Assembly (NCBI GenBank): GCA_963759295.1
Contig: CAVWYT010000004.1
Location: 98,225 to 162,224, forward strand
Reading direction: 5' to 3'
DNA length: 64,000 bases
From: WHSW01 sp963759295
GTDB taxonomy: Bacteria; Actinomycetota; Thermoleophilia; Solirubrobacterales; 70-9
Shown here: in pieces, positions 14,238 to 22,865 of the stretch
How the letters are laid out: every line of letters starts with the position of its first letter
Position numbering within the stretch: position 1 is the stretch's first letter
Made by a program: the position numbers and the translations under genes
Notes under the pieces: generated by a model
What the model saw: only the letters and a program-made list of their open reading frames with translations
What the model was told of the DNA's origin: nothing
Database searches by the model: none

Positions 14238-16663
14238 ATGCATCTGAGCTCGATCACGATCAAGGGCTTCAAGTCCTTCCCCGAGCGCACCAAGCTCGTC
14301 TTCTCGCCTGGCGTCAGCGTGATCGTCGGGCCGAACGGCTGCGGTAAGTCGAACGTCACCGACGCCGTCCTCTGGGCGCTCGGCGAGCAGAGCCCGCTCA
14401 GCGTCCGCGGCCAGTCGATGCAGGACATGATCTACGCCGGCGGCGACGGCGTCGGGCCCAGCCGCTTCGCCGAGGTCGAAGTCGTGCTCGCCCCCGACGA
14501 GCACGATTGCGAGCCAACGACCGCCGACTCCTCCGCTTCGCGCCCGGGGTCGGCGAGGTCGGTGGGCTCCGAGTTCTCCGAGATCTCGGTCGTTCGGCGC
14601 CTGGAGCGCGGCGGCGAGGGGTCCTACCGGCTCAACGGCGCCCGCGCCCGGCTCGCCGACGTCGTCGACGTCCTCTCCGACGCCAGCCTCGGCCGCGAGA
14701 TGCACTCGGTGATCAGCCAGGGCCGGGTCGAGGAGATCGTGCTCTCGGCGCCGCGCGAGCGCCGGCTGCTGGTCGAGGAGGCGGCGGGCCTCGGCAAGCA
14801 CCGCAAGCGCCGCCGCCGCGCCCAGCTGAAGCTCGAGCGCACCCAGGACAACCTCGATCGCGCACTCGACGTCGAGCGCGAGGCGCGCAGCCACCTGCGT
14901 CCGCTGAAGCGGCAGGCCCAGGCGGCCGACATCCACGCTCGGCTCGAGCGCGAGGCGGCCGAGCTGCGCGCGCGGGCGCTCGCCTCCGAGCTCCACGGCC
15001 ACGAGGCCGAGCTGGCCGACGCCGAGGCCGACGCCGCGAGGGCCCGCGAGGCACGGGCGAAGCTCGACGCCGAGCTCGCCGAGGTCAACCGGCGGCGGAC
15101 GGCGATCGAGGAGCAGCTCGCCGAGCGCGACCGCGAGCGCACCGAGTCGTGGGGCCGGCTGACGGCGGTTCGCGCCGCCCACGAGCGACTCAGCGTCCGG
15201 GGCGAGGCGCTGGCCGCCCGGCGGGGCGAGCTCCTGCGTGCGATCGAGCGCCGCCGCGACGCGCTCGGGGCGCTCGCCGCCGAGCTCGCCGAGGCCGCCG
15301 GGGCCCGCGCCGGCGACGACCCGGTGGGCGCCGGACTCGACCGGATCGGCGAGTCGCTCGCCGGTGCCGTGGAGCGTCTGGACGCGGCGCGGGCCGCGCA
15401 CAGCGACGCGCGGCGAGCGGCCGAGGTCGGCCGGGTGCGGGAGGCGACCGAGGCGCGCGACGCGGATGGCGCGGCGGGTCGAGGAGATGCTCGGCAGCCG
15501 TCGCCAGGACTCGCTCGCACAGCGCCTCGAGCGCGAGGGCGAGCTGCTCGCCGCGGTCGACGAGCTCTGCGAGGCGACCGCCGACGCGCGCGACGCCGCC
15601 GGCGAGCGCGCCGCCGGGCTCGAGCGCCGGATGCTCGGCGAGGGCGGCGCCGACGACGTCGCCGACCGGCTGCGCGCCTGCTCGCGCGAGGAGGCGGAGC
15701 TGCAGGCACGCCTGCGCGACGCCGCGGACGCGGTCACCGAGGCGGAGGTCAAGGTCGCCCACCTCGGCGACCGCCGGGTCGAGGCGGCGGCCGAGCTGGG
15801 CCGGATCGCCGCGGTCGCTCGGCCGCGAGCTGAGCGCCGCCGCGCGCAGCCTCGACGACGCCGAGCGCGAGGAGATCGAGGTCAAGCTCGAGCGCCTGGC
15901 GCGCCGGCGCGAGCAGCTCGGGCCGGTCAACCCGCTCGCCGAGCGCGAGTACGAGGAGGCGCTGTCCCACGTCGAGAGCCTCGAGGCCCAGCGCGCCGAC
16001 CTCGAGGGCGCGCTCGCCGAGCTGCAATCGCTGATCCGCGACACGGACCGCAAGATCCACGCCGCCTTCGAGGAGACGTTCGAGGCGACGCAACGGAACT
16101 TCGAGGAGCTGGTCGAGCACCTGTTTCCGGGCGGCCGCGGCCGCCTGCGGCTGGTCGACGACAGCCGCGGGCCGAAGCCGGTGCTGGGCGGCGCCGAGCC
16201 CGAGGCCGCCGCGGGCTCGGACGAGGCCGATGCCTTGGCCGAGGCCGAGGCGGCGGCCGACGCCGAGGCGGGCGACGAGTTCGCCACGCAGGGGGTCGAG
16301 ATCGAGGTCACCCCGGCGGGCAAGGCGACGCGCCGGCTGTCGCTGCTCTCCGGCGGCGAGAAGGCGCTGGTCGCGCTCGCCTTCGTGTTCGCGGTCTTCC
16401 TCGCCCGGCCCTCGCCCTTCTACATCCTCGACGAGGTGGAGGCGGCGCTCGACGACGCCAACATCGACCGCTTCCTGCAGCTCGTGCGGCGGTTCTCCGA
16501 CCGGGCCCAGTTCATCATCGTCACCCACCAGAAGCGCACCATGGACGCGGCCGACGTCCTCTACGGGGTCTCGATGGGCAACGGCGGCGTCACCAAGGTC
16601 GTCTCGCGCCGGTTCGAGAGCGAGCCGCTGCGGCAGCTCGGCGAGGCCTTCGAGGCCGCCTGA
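14238..16663 (+). CDS. smc: SMC-family chromosome condensation ATPase, apparently hingeless (two frameshifts)
   Basis: Three frame segments together read as one SMC protein of only about 805 residues; the family norm is about 1150-1200. Segment 1 (14238 to about 15462) has Walker A GPNGCGKSNVTDAVLWALGE and a long coiled coil. Segment 2 (about 15462-15815) is pure coil (MARRVEEMLGSRRQDS onward). Segment 3 has RDTDRKIHAAFEETF, the signature LSLLSGGEKALVALAF and Walker B FYILDEVEAALDD. Frameshifts fall at about 15460-15466 and 15811-15822. No globular hinge is visible; the only break between the coils is a short Gly/Pro loop, GARAGDDPVGAG, at about 15299-15335. An acidic insert (about 16200-16290) lies before the LSGGE motif. 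Confidence 0.85.
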
Positions 16664-16682
16664 GCCGTACCCTGCCCGCTCG

Positions 16683-17687
16683 ATGGAGTGGGAACAGCTG
16701 ATCTCGCTCGGGTCGCGCGAGGGCCGTCCGGTGGTGGACGGCGACGCCCCCGGACGCGAGGCGGAGGAGGTTTCGCGCGGTGGTGTCGTCGCACGCCTGC
16801 GCGAGAGGCTGGCGAAGAGCCGCCAGGCGCTCGGCGCAGAGCTCTCGGCGAGCCTCTTCGATCACATCGACGAGCAGACCTGGGAGCGGCTCGAAGAGGC
16901 GCTGATCCTCGCCGACGTCGGCGCCAAGTCGACCGCCGAGATCGTCGGACGGCTGGAGTCGGAGGTCGACGCGGGGGCGGTCCGCGGTCCGGAGGAGGTG
17001 CGGGGGCGGTTGATCGAGTTGATGGCCGAGCTGGCCGCCGCCGAGCCGCCGCGCCTCGATCTCTCCGCGAAGCCGGCGGTGATCATGGTCGTCGGCGTCA
17101 ACGGCACCGGCAAGACGACGACGATCGGCAAGCTCTCGCAGGTGCTGCGCGAGCGCTTCGGGCTCGGCGTCGTCGTCGCCGCGTCGGACACCTATCGCGC
17201 CGCAGCGATCGAGCAGCTCGAGAGCTGGGCCGAACGGGCCGGGGTCGAGATCGTCCGCGGCGATCCGGGCGGCGATCCGGGCGCCGTCGTGTTCGACGCG
17301 ATTGCTGCCGCGGAGGCGCGCGGGGCCGACGTCGTGATCGCCGACACCGCCGGTCGCCTCCACACTCACGGCAACCTGATGGAGGAGCTCGCCAAGGTGC
17401 GGCGGGTCGCCGCGAAGCGCCTCGACGGGGCGCCGCACGAGACCCTGATCGTGATCGACGCGACCACCGGCCAGAACGGCCTGCGCCAGGCGCACGCGTT
17501 CTCGGAATCGGCCGAGCTGACCGGGGTGGTGCTGACCAAGCTCGACGGCACCGCCAAGGGCGGGATCGCGCTCGCGATCGCCGGCGAGCTTCGGATCCCG
17601 GTCAAGCTGATCGGCGTCGGCGAGGGAATCGAGGACCTGCGGCCGTTCGACGCGCGTGAGTTCGCGACGGCGCTGCTCGGGGAGTGA
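16683..17687 (+). CDS. ftsY: Signal recognition particle receptor FtsY
   Basis: 334 residues. A short acidic A region is followed by the N domain (ARLRERLAKSRQALG) and the GTPase with G1 VGVNGTGKTTTIGKL, DTYRAAAIEQL, G3 DTAGRLHTHGNLMEEL and G4 TKLDGTAKGG. It docks the SRP-ribosome complex at the membrane and acts with Ffh encoded next. TACCCT at 16668-16673 ends 9 bases before the ATG. Confidence 0.95.
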   Translation: MEWEQLISLGSREGRPVVDGDAPGREAEEVSRGGVVARLRERLAKSRQALGAELSASLFDHIDEQTWERLEEALILADVGAKSTAEIVGRLESEVDAGAVRGPEEVRGRLIELMAELAAAEPPRLDLSAKPAVIMVVGVNGTGKTTTIGKLSQVLRERFGLGVVVAASDTYRAAAIEQLESWAERAGVEIVRGDPGGDPGAVVFDAIAAAEARGADVVIADTAGRLHTHGNLMEELAKVRRVAAKRLDGAPHETLIVIDATTGQNGLRQAHAFSESAELTGVVLTKLDGTAKGGIALAIAGELRIPVKLIGVGEGIEDLRPFDAREFATALLGE

Positions 17688-17748
17688 TCAAGGCGCCTCC
17701 GCCGCGCGGCGCGGGATGCCGCGCGCGAGGCCGTAAGCTGGTCGCCCG

Positions 17749-19086
17749 ATGTTCGACCAGCTCTCCGATCGCCTTCAGGAGACCCTCTCCGACGTTCGCT
17801 CGCGCGGCAAGCTGACCGAGTCCGACGTCGACAAGGCGATGCGCGAGATCCGGCTCGCGCTGCTCGAGGCCGACGTCAACTTCAAGGTCGTCAAGCAGTT
17901 CACCTCCCAGGTCAAGGAGCGCTGCCTGGGCGCCGGGGTGCTCGACGCGCTCAACCCCGGCCAGCAGGTGGTGAAGATCGTCGACGAGGAGCTCGCCGCG
18001 CTGATGGGCGGCTCCGGGCGAGACCTCGCGTTCGCCTCGACGGCGCCGACCGTGATCCTGATGGCGGGCCTTCAGGGCTCGGGCAAGACGACCGCGTGCG
18101 CGAAGCTCGCCAAGCTGCTCGGCGACGACCGCAAGCGGGTCGGCCTCGCCGCCTGCGACACCCAGCGACCGGCCGCGGTCGAGCAGCTGGTGACCATGGG
18201 CAAGCGCGGCGGCGCGACCGTTTACCAGCAGGGGACCGAGCGCGACCCGGTCGAGATCGCCGAGTGGGCGCTGGGCCAGGCGCGCTCGGACGGGCTCGAC
18301 GTGCTGATCATCGACACCGCCGGGCGCCTGCACATCGACGAGCAGCTGATGGACGAGCTGGCGGCGATCCGCAAGCGGACCAAGCCCCACGACATCCTCC
18401 TCGTGCTCGACGCGATGACCGGCCAGGATGCCGTCAACGTCGCCGAGAGCTTCGCCGAGCGGGTCGACTTCGACGGCGTGCTGCTGACCAAGCTCGACGG
18501 CGACGCGCGCGGAGGCGCGGCGCTCTCGGTGAAGGCGGTGACCGGCAAGCCGATCATCTACGCCTCGACCGGTGAGCGGATCGAGCAGCTCGAGCGCTTC
18601 CACCCCGACCGGATGGCGTCACGGATCCTCGGCATGGGCGACGTGCTGTCGCTGATCGAGAAGGCCGAGGAGGTCTCCGACGCCGATCAGGCGGCGGAGC
18701 TCGAGCGCAAGATCCGCAAGCAGCAGTTCACGCTCGAGGACTTCCTCACCCAGATGAGGCAGGTGCGCAAGATGGGCCCGCTCTCCAGCGTGCTCGGGAT
18801 GATGCCCGGGATGGGCAAGCAGATGAAGGAGTTGCGCCAGGTCAACATGGACGACGGCGAGCTCGACCGGCTCGAGGCGATCATCCTCTCGATGACGCCC
18901 GCTGAGCGCGCCAATCCGCAGATGATCGACGGGTCGCGGCGAAAGCGGATCGCGCAGGGCTCGGGAACCACGGTCCAGGCGGTGAACCGGCTCGTCAAGC
19001 AGTTCGCCCAGATGCGCAAGATGATGGCCCAGCTCGCCCAGGGCAAGATGCCCAACCCCGCGCAGCTGATGAAGGGGATGCGCTGA
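17749..19086 (+). CDS. ffh: Signal recognition particle protein Ffh
   Basis: 445 residues: N domain (MFDQLSDRLQETLSDVRSRG), GTPase with GLQGSGKTTACAKLA, DTQRPAAVEQL, DTAGRLHIDEQLMDEL and TKLDGDARGG, then a methionine-rich M domain (LGMMPGMGKQMKEL, QMRKMMAQLAQGKMP) that binds 4.5S RNA and signal peptides. TAAGCT at 17734-17739 is 9 bases before the ATG, so ffh probably has its own leaderless promoter after ftsY. Confidence 0.96.
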   Translation: MFDQLSDRLQETLSDVRSRGKLTESDVDKAMREIRLALLEADVNFKVVKQFTSQVKERCLGAGVLDALNPGQQVVKIVDEELAALMGGSGRDLAFASTAPTVILMAGLQGSGKTTACAKLAKLLGDDRKRVGLAACDTQRPAAVEQLVTMGKRGGATVYQQGTERDPVEIAEWALGQARSDGLDVLIIDTAGRLHIDEQLMDELAAIRKRTKPHDILLVLDAMTGQDAVNVAESFAERVDFDGVLLTKLDGDARGGAALSVKAVTGKPIIYASTGERIEQLERFHPDRMASRILGMGDVLSLIEKAEEVSDADQAAELERKIRKQQFTLEDFLTQMRQVRKMGPLSSVLGMMPGMGKQMKELRQVNMDDGELDRLEAIILSMTPAERANPQMIDGSRRKRIAQGSGTTVQAVNRLVKQFAQMRKMMAQLAQGKMPNPAQLMKGMR

Positions 19087-19120
19087 GCGGGCGCCATCCC
19101 GCTAACCTCTCCGCCCGCTC

Positions 19121-19372
19121 ATGGTGAGAATTCGTTTGAGAAGGATGGGTTCGCGAAAGAACCCGGTTTGGCGGATCGTCGTCGCCGATCGCCGTTCGCC
19201 CCGGGATGGGCGCACGATCGAGACGATCGGTCACTACAACCCGCAGACCGACCCGTCGGTGATCGTCGTCGACACCGATCGGGCGCGCCACTGGCTCGAG
19301 AACGGCGCCCAGCCGACGCGCACCGTGGCCACCCTGCTGCGGACCAAGGGCATCGCGGCCTCAGGCTCCTAG
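19121..19372 (+). CDS. rpsP: 30S ribosomal protein S16
   Basis: 83 residues with MVRIRLRRMGSRKNPVWRIVVAD and RTIETIGHYNP typical of S16. TAACCT at 19103-19108 ends 12 bases before the start. First gene of the rpsP-khpA-trmD-rplS cluster. Confidence 0.96.
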   Translation: MVRIRLRRMGSRKNPVWRIVVADRRSPRDGRTIETIGHYNPQTDPSVIVVDTDRARHWLENGAQPTRTVATLLRTKGIAASGS

Positions 19373-19392
19373 CGGTGCCGGGCCCCGTGGCG

Positions 19393-19629
19393 ATGCGCGA
19401 CCTGGTCGAGTACGTGGTCCGGGCGCTGGTCGACGAGCCCGAGGCCGTCCGCGTCGAGGAGCTGCCCGAGGACGACGGCACCGTGCTCGAGGTCCACGTC
19501 GCCGACGGCGACCTCGGACGCGTGATCGGGCGCGAGGGCAGGGTCGCGAACGCGATCAGGACCCTCGCCAAGGCCGCCGCCACCGCCAGCGACGGCGGTC
19601 GGGTGATGGTCGAGATCGTCGAGGACTGA
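19393..19629 (+). CDS. khpA: KH-domain RNA-binding protein KhpA
   Basis: 78 residues forming a single KH domain: MRDLVEYVVRALVDEP, then GRVIGREGRVANAIRTLAKA containing the GxxG (GREG) loop. KhpA proteins bind RNA, often as a heterodimer with KhpB/EloR, and sit after rpsP in many Gram-positive genomes. In-frame GTG codons at 19375 and 19387 are alternative starts; the ATG fits the family N-terminus best. Confidence 0.9.
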   Translation: MRDLVEYVVRALVDEPEAVRVEELPEDDGTVLEVHVADGDLGRVIGREGRVANAIRTLAKAAATASDGGRVMVEIVED

Positions 19630-19658
19630 GAGCTCCGTCGGCTGCGCGGGGTCGAGGG

Positions 19659-20345
19659 ATGCGGATCGACGTCTTCACCCTGTTTCCGGATTGGTTCGAG
19701 TGGTTCGGGGCGCAGCGGCACGTGCGCAACGCGCTCGTGCTCGGCTCGGAGCTGCGCTTCTTCCACTACCGCGACACCACGCCGCTGACCGGCGGTCAGG
19801 TCGACGACGCCCCGTACGGCGGCGGCGCCGGGATGGTGCTGCGCGTCGACGTCGTCGACGCGGCGCTGAACGCCGCCTACGGCGAGGGCGCGCGCCAGGC
19901 CCGGGTGCTGCTGCTCGCCCCGTCGGGTCGCCAGCTCGACGACGCGCTCGCCTCCGAGCTCGCCGCCGAGAGCCATCTGGCGCTGCTCTGCGGCCGCTAT
20001 GAGGGCGTCGACGAGCGGGTCCGCGAGCACCTCGCCGACGACGCGGTCTCGGTCGGCCCCTACGTGCTCTCGGGTGGCGAGCTGGCGGCGATGGTCGTCG
20101 CCGACGCGGTGATCCGCAAGCTTCCCGGGGCGCTCGGCCACGCCGACAGCGCAACCGAGGAGTCGTTCTCGCCGGCGCTCGAGGGCGCGCCCGAGTACCC
20201 CCACTACACGCGCCCCGCGAGCTACCGCGGCTGGGAGGTGCCCGAGGTGCTGCTTTCGGGGGACCACGCTCGTGTCCGCGAGTGGCGGCTGGAGCGCTCG
20301 CGCCGGCGCGCACGCGGTTCGGGCGAGGGCGCCGTGGGCGCTTAG
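19659..20345 (+). CDS. trmD: tRNA (guanine37-N1)-methyltransferase
   Basis: 228 residues of the SPOUT (trefoil-knot) class: MRIDVFTLFPDWF, DDAPYGGGAGMVLR, CGRYEGVDERV, and the knot segment SVGPYVLSGGELAAM with VVADAVIRKLPG. It methylates G37 next to the anticodon and prevents +1 frameshifting. The 30-base gap after khpA leaves no room for rimM, which usually sits here. Confidence 0.95.
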   Translation: MRIDVFTLFPDWFEWFGAQRHVRNALVLGSELRFFHYRDTTPLTGGQVDDAPYGGGAGMVLRVDVVDAALNAAYGEGARQARVLLLAPSGRQLDDALASELAAESHLALLCGRYEGVDERVREHLADDAVSVGPYVLSGGELAAMVVADAVIRKLPGALGHADSATEESFSPALEGAPEYPHYTRPASYRGWEVPEVLLSGDHARVREWRLERSRRRARGSGEGAVGA

Positions 20346-20443
20346 GCGCCGCCCGGCGGCCAGTCCTCTACTATCTGACGCCCCGCGCGGGCCCACCGAG
20401 GGCACGCGCTTTTTGACGCCCACCATCAGCGACCCTCCCCACG

Positions 20444-21028
20444 ATGAGCACGATCATCGAGAGCATCGAGCAGCGCCAGCTGAAGAAGGTCCCGCGCTTC
20501 GACGCCGGCGACCGCGTGCGGGTTCACTTTCAGGTGGTCGAGGGCACCCGCCGCAGGACCCAGGTCTTCGAGGGGATCGTGATCGCACGCCAGGGCAGCG
20601 GCGCCCGCGAGACGTTCACCGTCCGCAAGCAATCGTTCGGGGTCGGGGTGGAGCGGACCTTCCCGGTCCACTCGCCGAAGATCGAGCGACTCGAGGTCGT
20701 CGCCCGCGGCGCGGTCCGCCGGGCGAAGCTCTACTACCTCCGCGGCCGGGTCGGCAAGCGCGCTCGCGTCGCCGAGCGCCGCTGGGGAATCGAGGACGAG
20801 CTGGTGCTCGCCGAGGCCGAGGAGGTCGCGCCGGTGGACTCCGAGGGCGTCAAGCTGGAGGAGGCCGAGACCGTCGAGCCGCCCGAGGACGAGGGCGAGC
20901 CGGAGCCGGCCGGTGAGGGCTCGGGCGAAGAGCCCCCCGCGGCCGAGCCGACCCCCACGGCGGAAGCCGACGCGGCCACCGAGGAATCCGACGGCGAAGG
21001 CGCCGAGGATTCCGAGGAAACCAGCTGA
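20444..21028 (+). CDS. rplS: 50S ribosomal protein L19 with acidic C-terminal extension
   Basis: The first 115 or so residues are ordinary L19 (VPRFDAGDRVRVHFQVVEG, VFEGIVIARQGSG, FPVHSPKIERLEVV, AKLYYLRGRVGKRARV). About 75 further residues follow that are very rich in E, A, P and D (EDEGEPEPAGEGSGEEPPA and on) and likely disordered. L19 sits at the 30S/50S interface. A TACTAT hexamer at 20369-20374 could be an internal promoter in the 98-base gap after trmD. The stop overlaps the likely lepB start. Confidence 0.95.
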   Translation: MSTIIESIEQRQLKKVPRFDAGDRVRVHFQVVEGTRRRTQVFEGIVIARQGSGARETFTVRKQSFGVGVERTFPVHSPKIERLEVVARGAVRRAKLYYLRGRVGKRARVAERRWGIEDELVLAEAEEVAPVDSEGVKLEEAETVEPPEDEGEPEPAGEGSGEEPPAAEPTPTAEADAATEESDGEGAEDSEETS

Positions 21029-21654
21029 TCCCGAAGCCGACAACCGGCCGCGGTGCGCTGTTCGAGCTCGTCGTGATCGTCGCGCTGGCGGTCGGGCTGG
21101 CGCTGGGGATCCAGGCCTTCGTCGTCAAGCCGTATCAGATCCCCTCCCCGTCGATGGAGCCGACGCTCGACGTCGGTCAGCGGGTGCTCGTCAACAGGCT
21201 CACCTACCGGCTCGGCGACGACCCCGAGATCGGCGACGTGGTCGTATTCCATCCTCCGGTCGGGGCGGTCTCCGGCAGCGGGCAGACCTGCGGGGCCGAA
21301 CGGCCGGTTCGCAAGGCCGGTCAGCCGTGTCCGATGCCCGTCGACGAGGAGGCGGACGAGAACTTCATCAAGCGGGTCGTCGCCGGACCGGGCGATCGGC
21401 TCGAGATCGAGGGCGGGATCCCGATCGTCAACGGCGAGCCCGTCAAGGGGGACTGGGAAATCAACCCATGTCGCGAGATCGGCGGCTGCGACTTCCCCAC
21501 CGAGATCACCATTCCACCCGATCATTACTTCATGATGGGCGACAACCGTGGGCGAAGCGACGACAGCCGCTACTGGGGACCGGTCCCCCGCGACTGGATC
21601 ATCGGACAGGCATTTGCCACCTACTGGCCGCCCGACCGACTCGGCATCCTCTAG
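21025..21654 (+). CDS. lepB: Signal peptidase I
   Basis: Membrane serine protease that removes Sec/Tat signal peptides. An N-terminal membrane anchor (FELVVIVALAVGLALGIQAF) is followed by the catalytic-serine box PSPSMEPTLDVGQRVLV, the lysine box FIKRVVAGPGDRLEI, and the GDNRGRSDDSRYWGPV box. The first ordinary start codon (GTG 21073) would remove the basic n-region KPTTGRG that precedes the anchor. The preceding in-frame codons are open back to CTG at 21025, which overlaps the rplS stop as CTGA in the manner of ATGA/GTGA couplings, so CTG is proposed as start. Confidence 0.9.
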   Translation: MIPKPTTGRGALFELVVIVALAVGLALGIQAFVVKPYQIPSPSMEPTLDVGQRVLVNRLTYRLGDDPEIGDVVVFHPPVGAVSGSGQTCGAERPVRKAGQPCPMPVDEEADENFIKRVVAGPGDRLEIEGGIPIVNGEPVKGDWEINPCREIGGCDFPTEITIPPDHYFMMGDNRGRSDDSRYWGPVPRDWIIGQAFATYWPPDRLGIL

Positions 21655-22363
21655 GCCCGCCCGGCCACAGCCCGAGCGCCGTCCCTCGAGCAAGGCGGTC
21701 GCCCGGCGTCGCCGCAAGGCGGCGAAGCTGTTCAAGTTCGACCGCGAGCTCGGCTGCCGGTTCGTCGCCGGCGCCGACGAGGCCGGCCGCGGCTCGCTCG
21801 CCGGGCCCCTGGTCGCCGCCGCCGTGCTGCTCGACTACGAGCGGCTGACGATGCGCGATCGCCGCGCGCTCGGGATCCTCGACGACTCCAAGCAGCGGAC
21901 GATCGAGGAGCGAGAGGAGCTCTACCCGGTGGTCCTGCGCGCGGCCGCCCGGGTGGCGGTGACCGTGCGCTGCGTGCGCGGGATCGACTCGCGCGGCCTG
22001 CACCGTACGAACCTCGCCGCGCTCGCCCGCAGCCTCGAGCGGGTCGCCGTGCCGGGGGCGGCGTGCCTCACCGACGGCTTCCGGGCTCCCCAGTGCGCGG
22101 TGCCTCACCAGGCGGTGATCGACGGCGACGCTCGCAGCGCCGCGATCGCCGCCGCCTCGGTGATCGCCAAGGTGACGCGGGACCGCTACATGCATCGGGT
22201 GGCCGGCGACTATCCCGGCTTCGGATTCGACGGCAACGTCGGCTACTCGACCCCCGAGCACCGAGCCGCGATCGTCGAGCTCGGCCCCTCCGACCTTCAC
22301 CGCCGGTCGTTCGCGTCGATCGCCTACTCGCAGCTCGAGCTCGCCGGCGACCACGGTCGCTGA
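21548..22363 (+). CDS. rnhB: Ribonuclease HII
   Basis: Cleaves RNA in RNA/DNA hybrids and at misincorporated ribonucleotides. Conserved part begins at about 21725: FVAGADEAGRGSLAGPLVAAAV (metal-site D and E), LDDSKQRTIEEREELYPVV, then DGDARSAAIAAASVIAKVTRDR. The start is unresolved. The only ordinary in-frame start codon upstream is GTG 21548, 107 bases inside lepB, and no ATG/GTG/TTG lies between the lepB stop and the conserved domain. The true start may be a near-cognate codon near 21650 or be obscured by error. Confidence 0.88.
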   Translation: MGEATTAATGDRSPATGSSDRHLPPTGRPTDSASSRPARPQPERRPSSKAVARRRRKAAKLFKFDRELGCRFVAGADEAGRGSLAGPLVAAAVLLDYERLTMRDRRALGILDDSKQRTIEEREELYPVVLRAAARVAVTVRCVRGIDSRGLHRTNLAALARSLERVAVPGAACLTDGFRAPQCAVPHQAVIDGDARSAAIAAASVIAKVTRDRYMHRVAGDYPGFGFDGNVGYSTPEHRAAIVELGPSDLHRRSFASIAYSQLELAGDHGR

Positions 22364-22372
22364 GCTCGGCGG

Positions 22373-22759
22373 CTAGAAGGCCGCACGGATGTGCTCGTAG
22401 TCGGCGACGCGGCCGCCGGCGTCGAGGCGCAGACCGACGACATCGAAGCGCAGCTCCCGGTGCCGGGGCACGTCGTAGCCGCGTTCGCGAAGCCAGGCCG
22501 CCGCGAGCGCGCGTAGCTTCGATTGCTTGCGCCGGCCGACCGCCATCGCGGGCGTCTCCGGCCCCAGCGTCGAGCCGACCCGGCGGGCCTTGACCTCGAC
22601 GAAGACGAGCGCCGGACCGTCGAGCGCGATCAGGTCGATCTCGCCGCGAACCCCGGGCGGGCGCGCGTTGCGGGCGACGATCAGCCAGCCCGCCCGCTCG
22701 AGACGCTCGCCGACCAGCCACTCGGCGCTGCGGCCCAGGCTCTGGCGGGCGACGGTCAT
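22373..22759 (-). CDS. YraN/UPF0102 family protein
   Basis: 128 residues with the restriction-nuclease-like fold signature of the family: GRSAEWLVGERLERAGW, RGEIDLIALDG (D/E of the nuclease core), FVEVKAR, and a C-terminal RELRFDVVGL. The biological role is not established. On the opposite strand to its neighbours. TAGCGT on the minus strand (22773-22768) ends 8 bases before the ATG. Confidence 0.88.
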   Translation of the reverse strand: MTVARQSLGRSAEWLVGERLERAGWLIVARNARPPGVRGEIDLIALDGPALVFVEVKARRVGSTLGPETPAMAVGRRKQSKLRALAAAWLRERGYDVPRHRELRFDVVGLRLDAGGRVADYEHIRAAF

Positions 22760-22865
22760 CCGCGCTCACGCTAGCCGTCCACGACGCGCGGGATGCGCAG
22801 GCAATGGATCGGATTCGTGACCTTGTGAGCGCCACGCGCGCGCCCGCGACGCCTAGGTTCGCCGG

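Noticed and set aside
14238..16663. Two or three separate genes instead of one smc
   Set aside because: The three frame segments join into one collinear SMC protein with a single head formed from both ends.
20346..20443. Ribosomal-protein leader (L19 type) upstream of rplS
   Set aside because: No clear conserved stem-loop could be recognised by eye; only a TACTAT box stands out.
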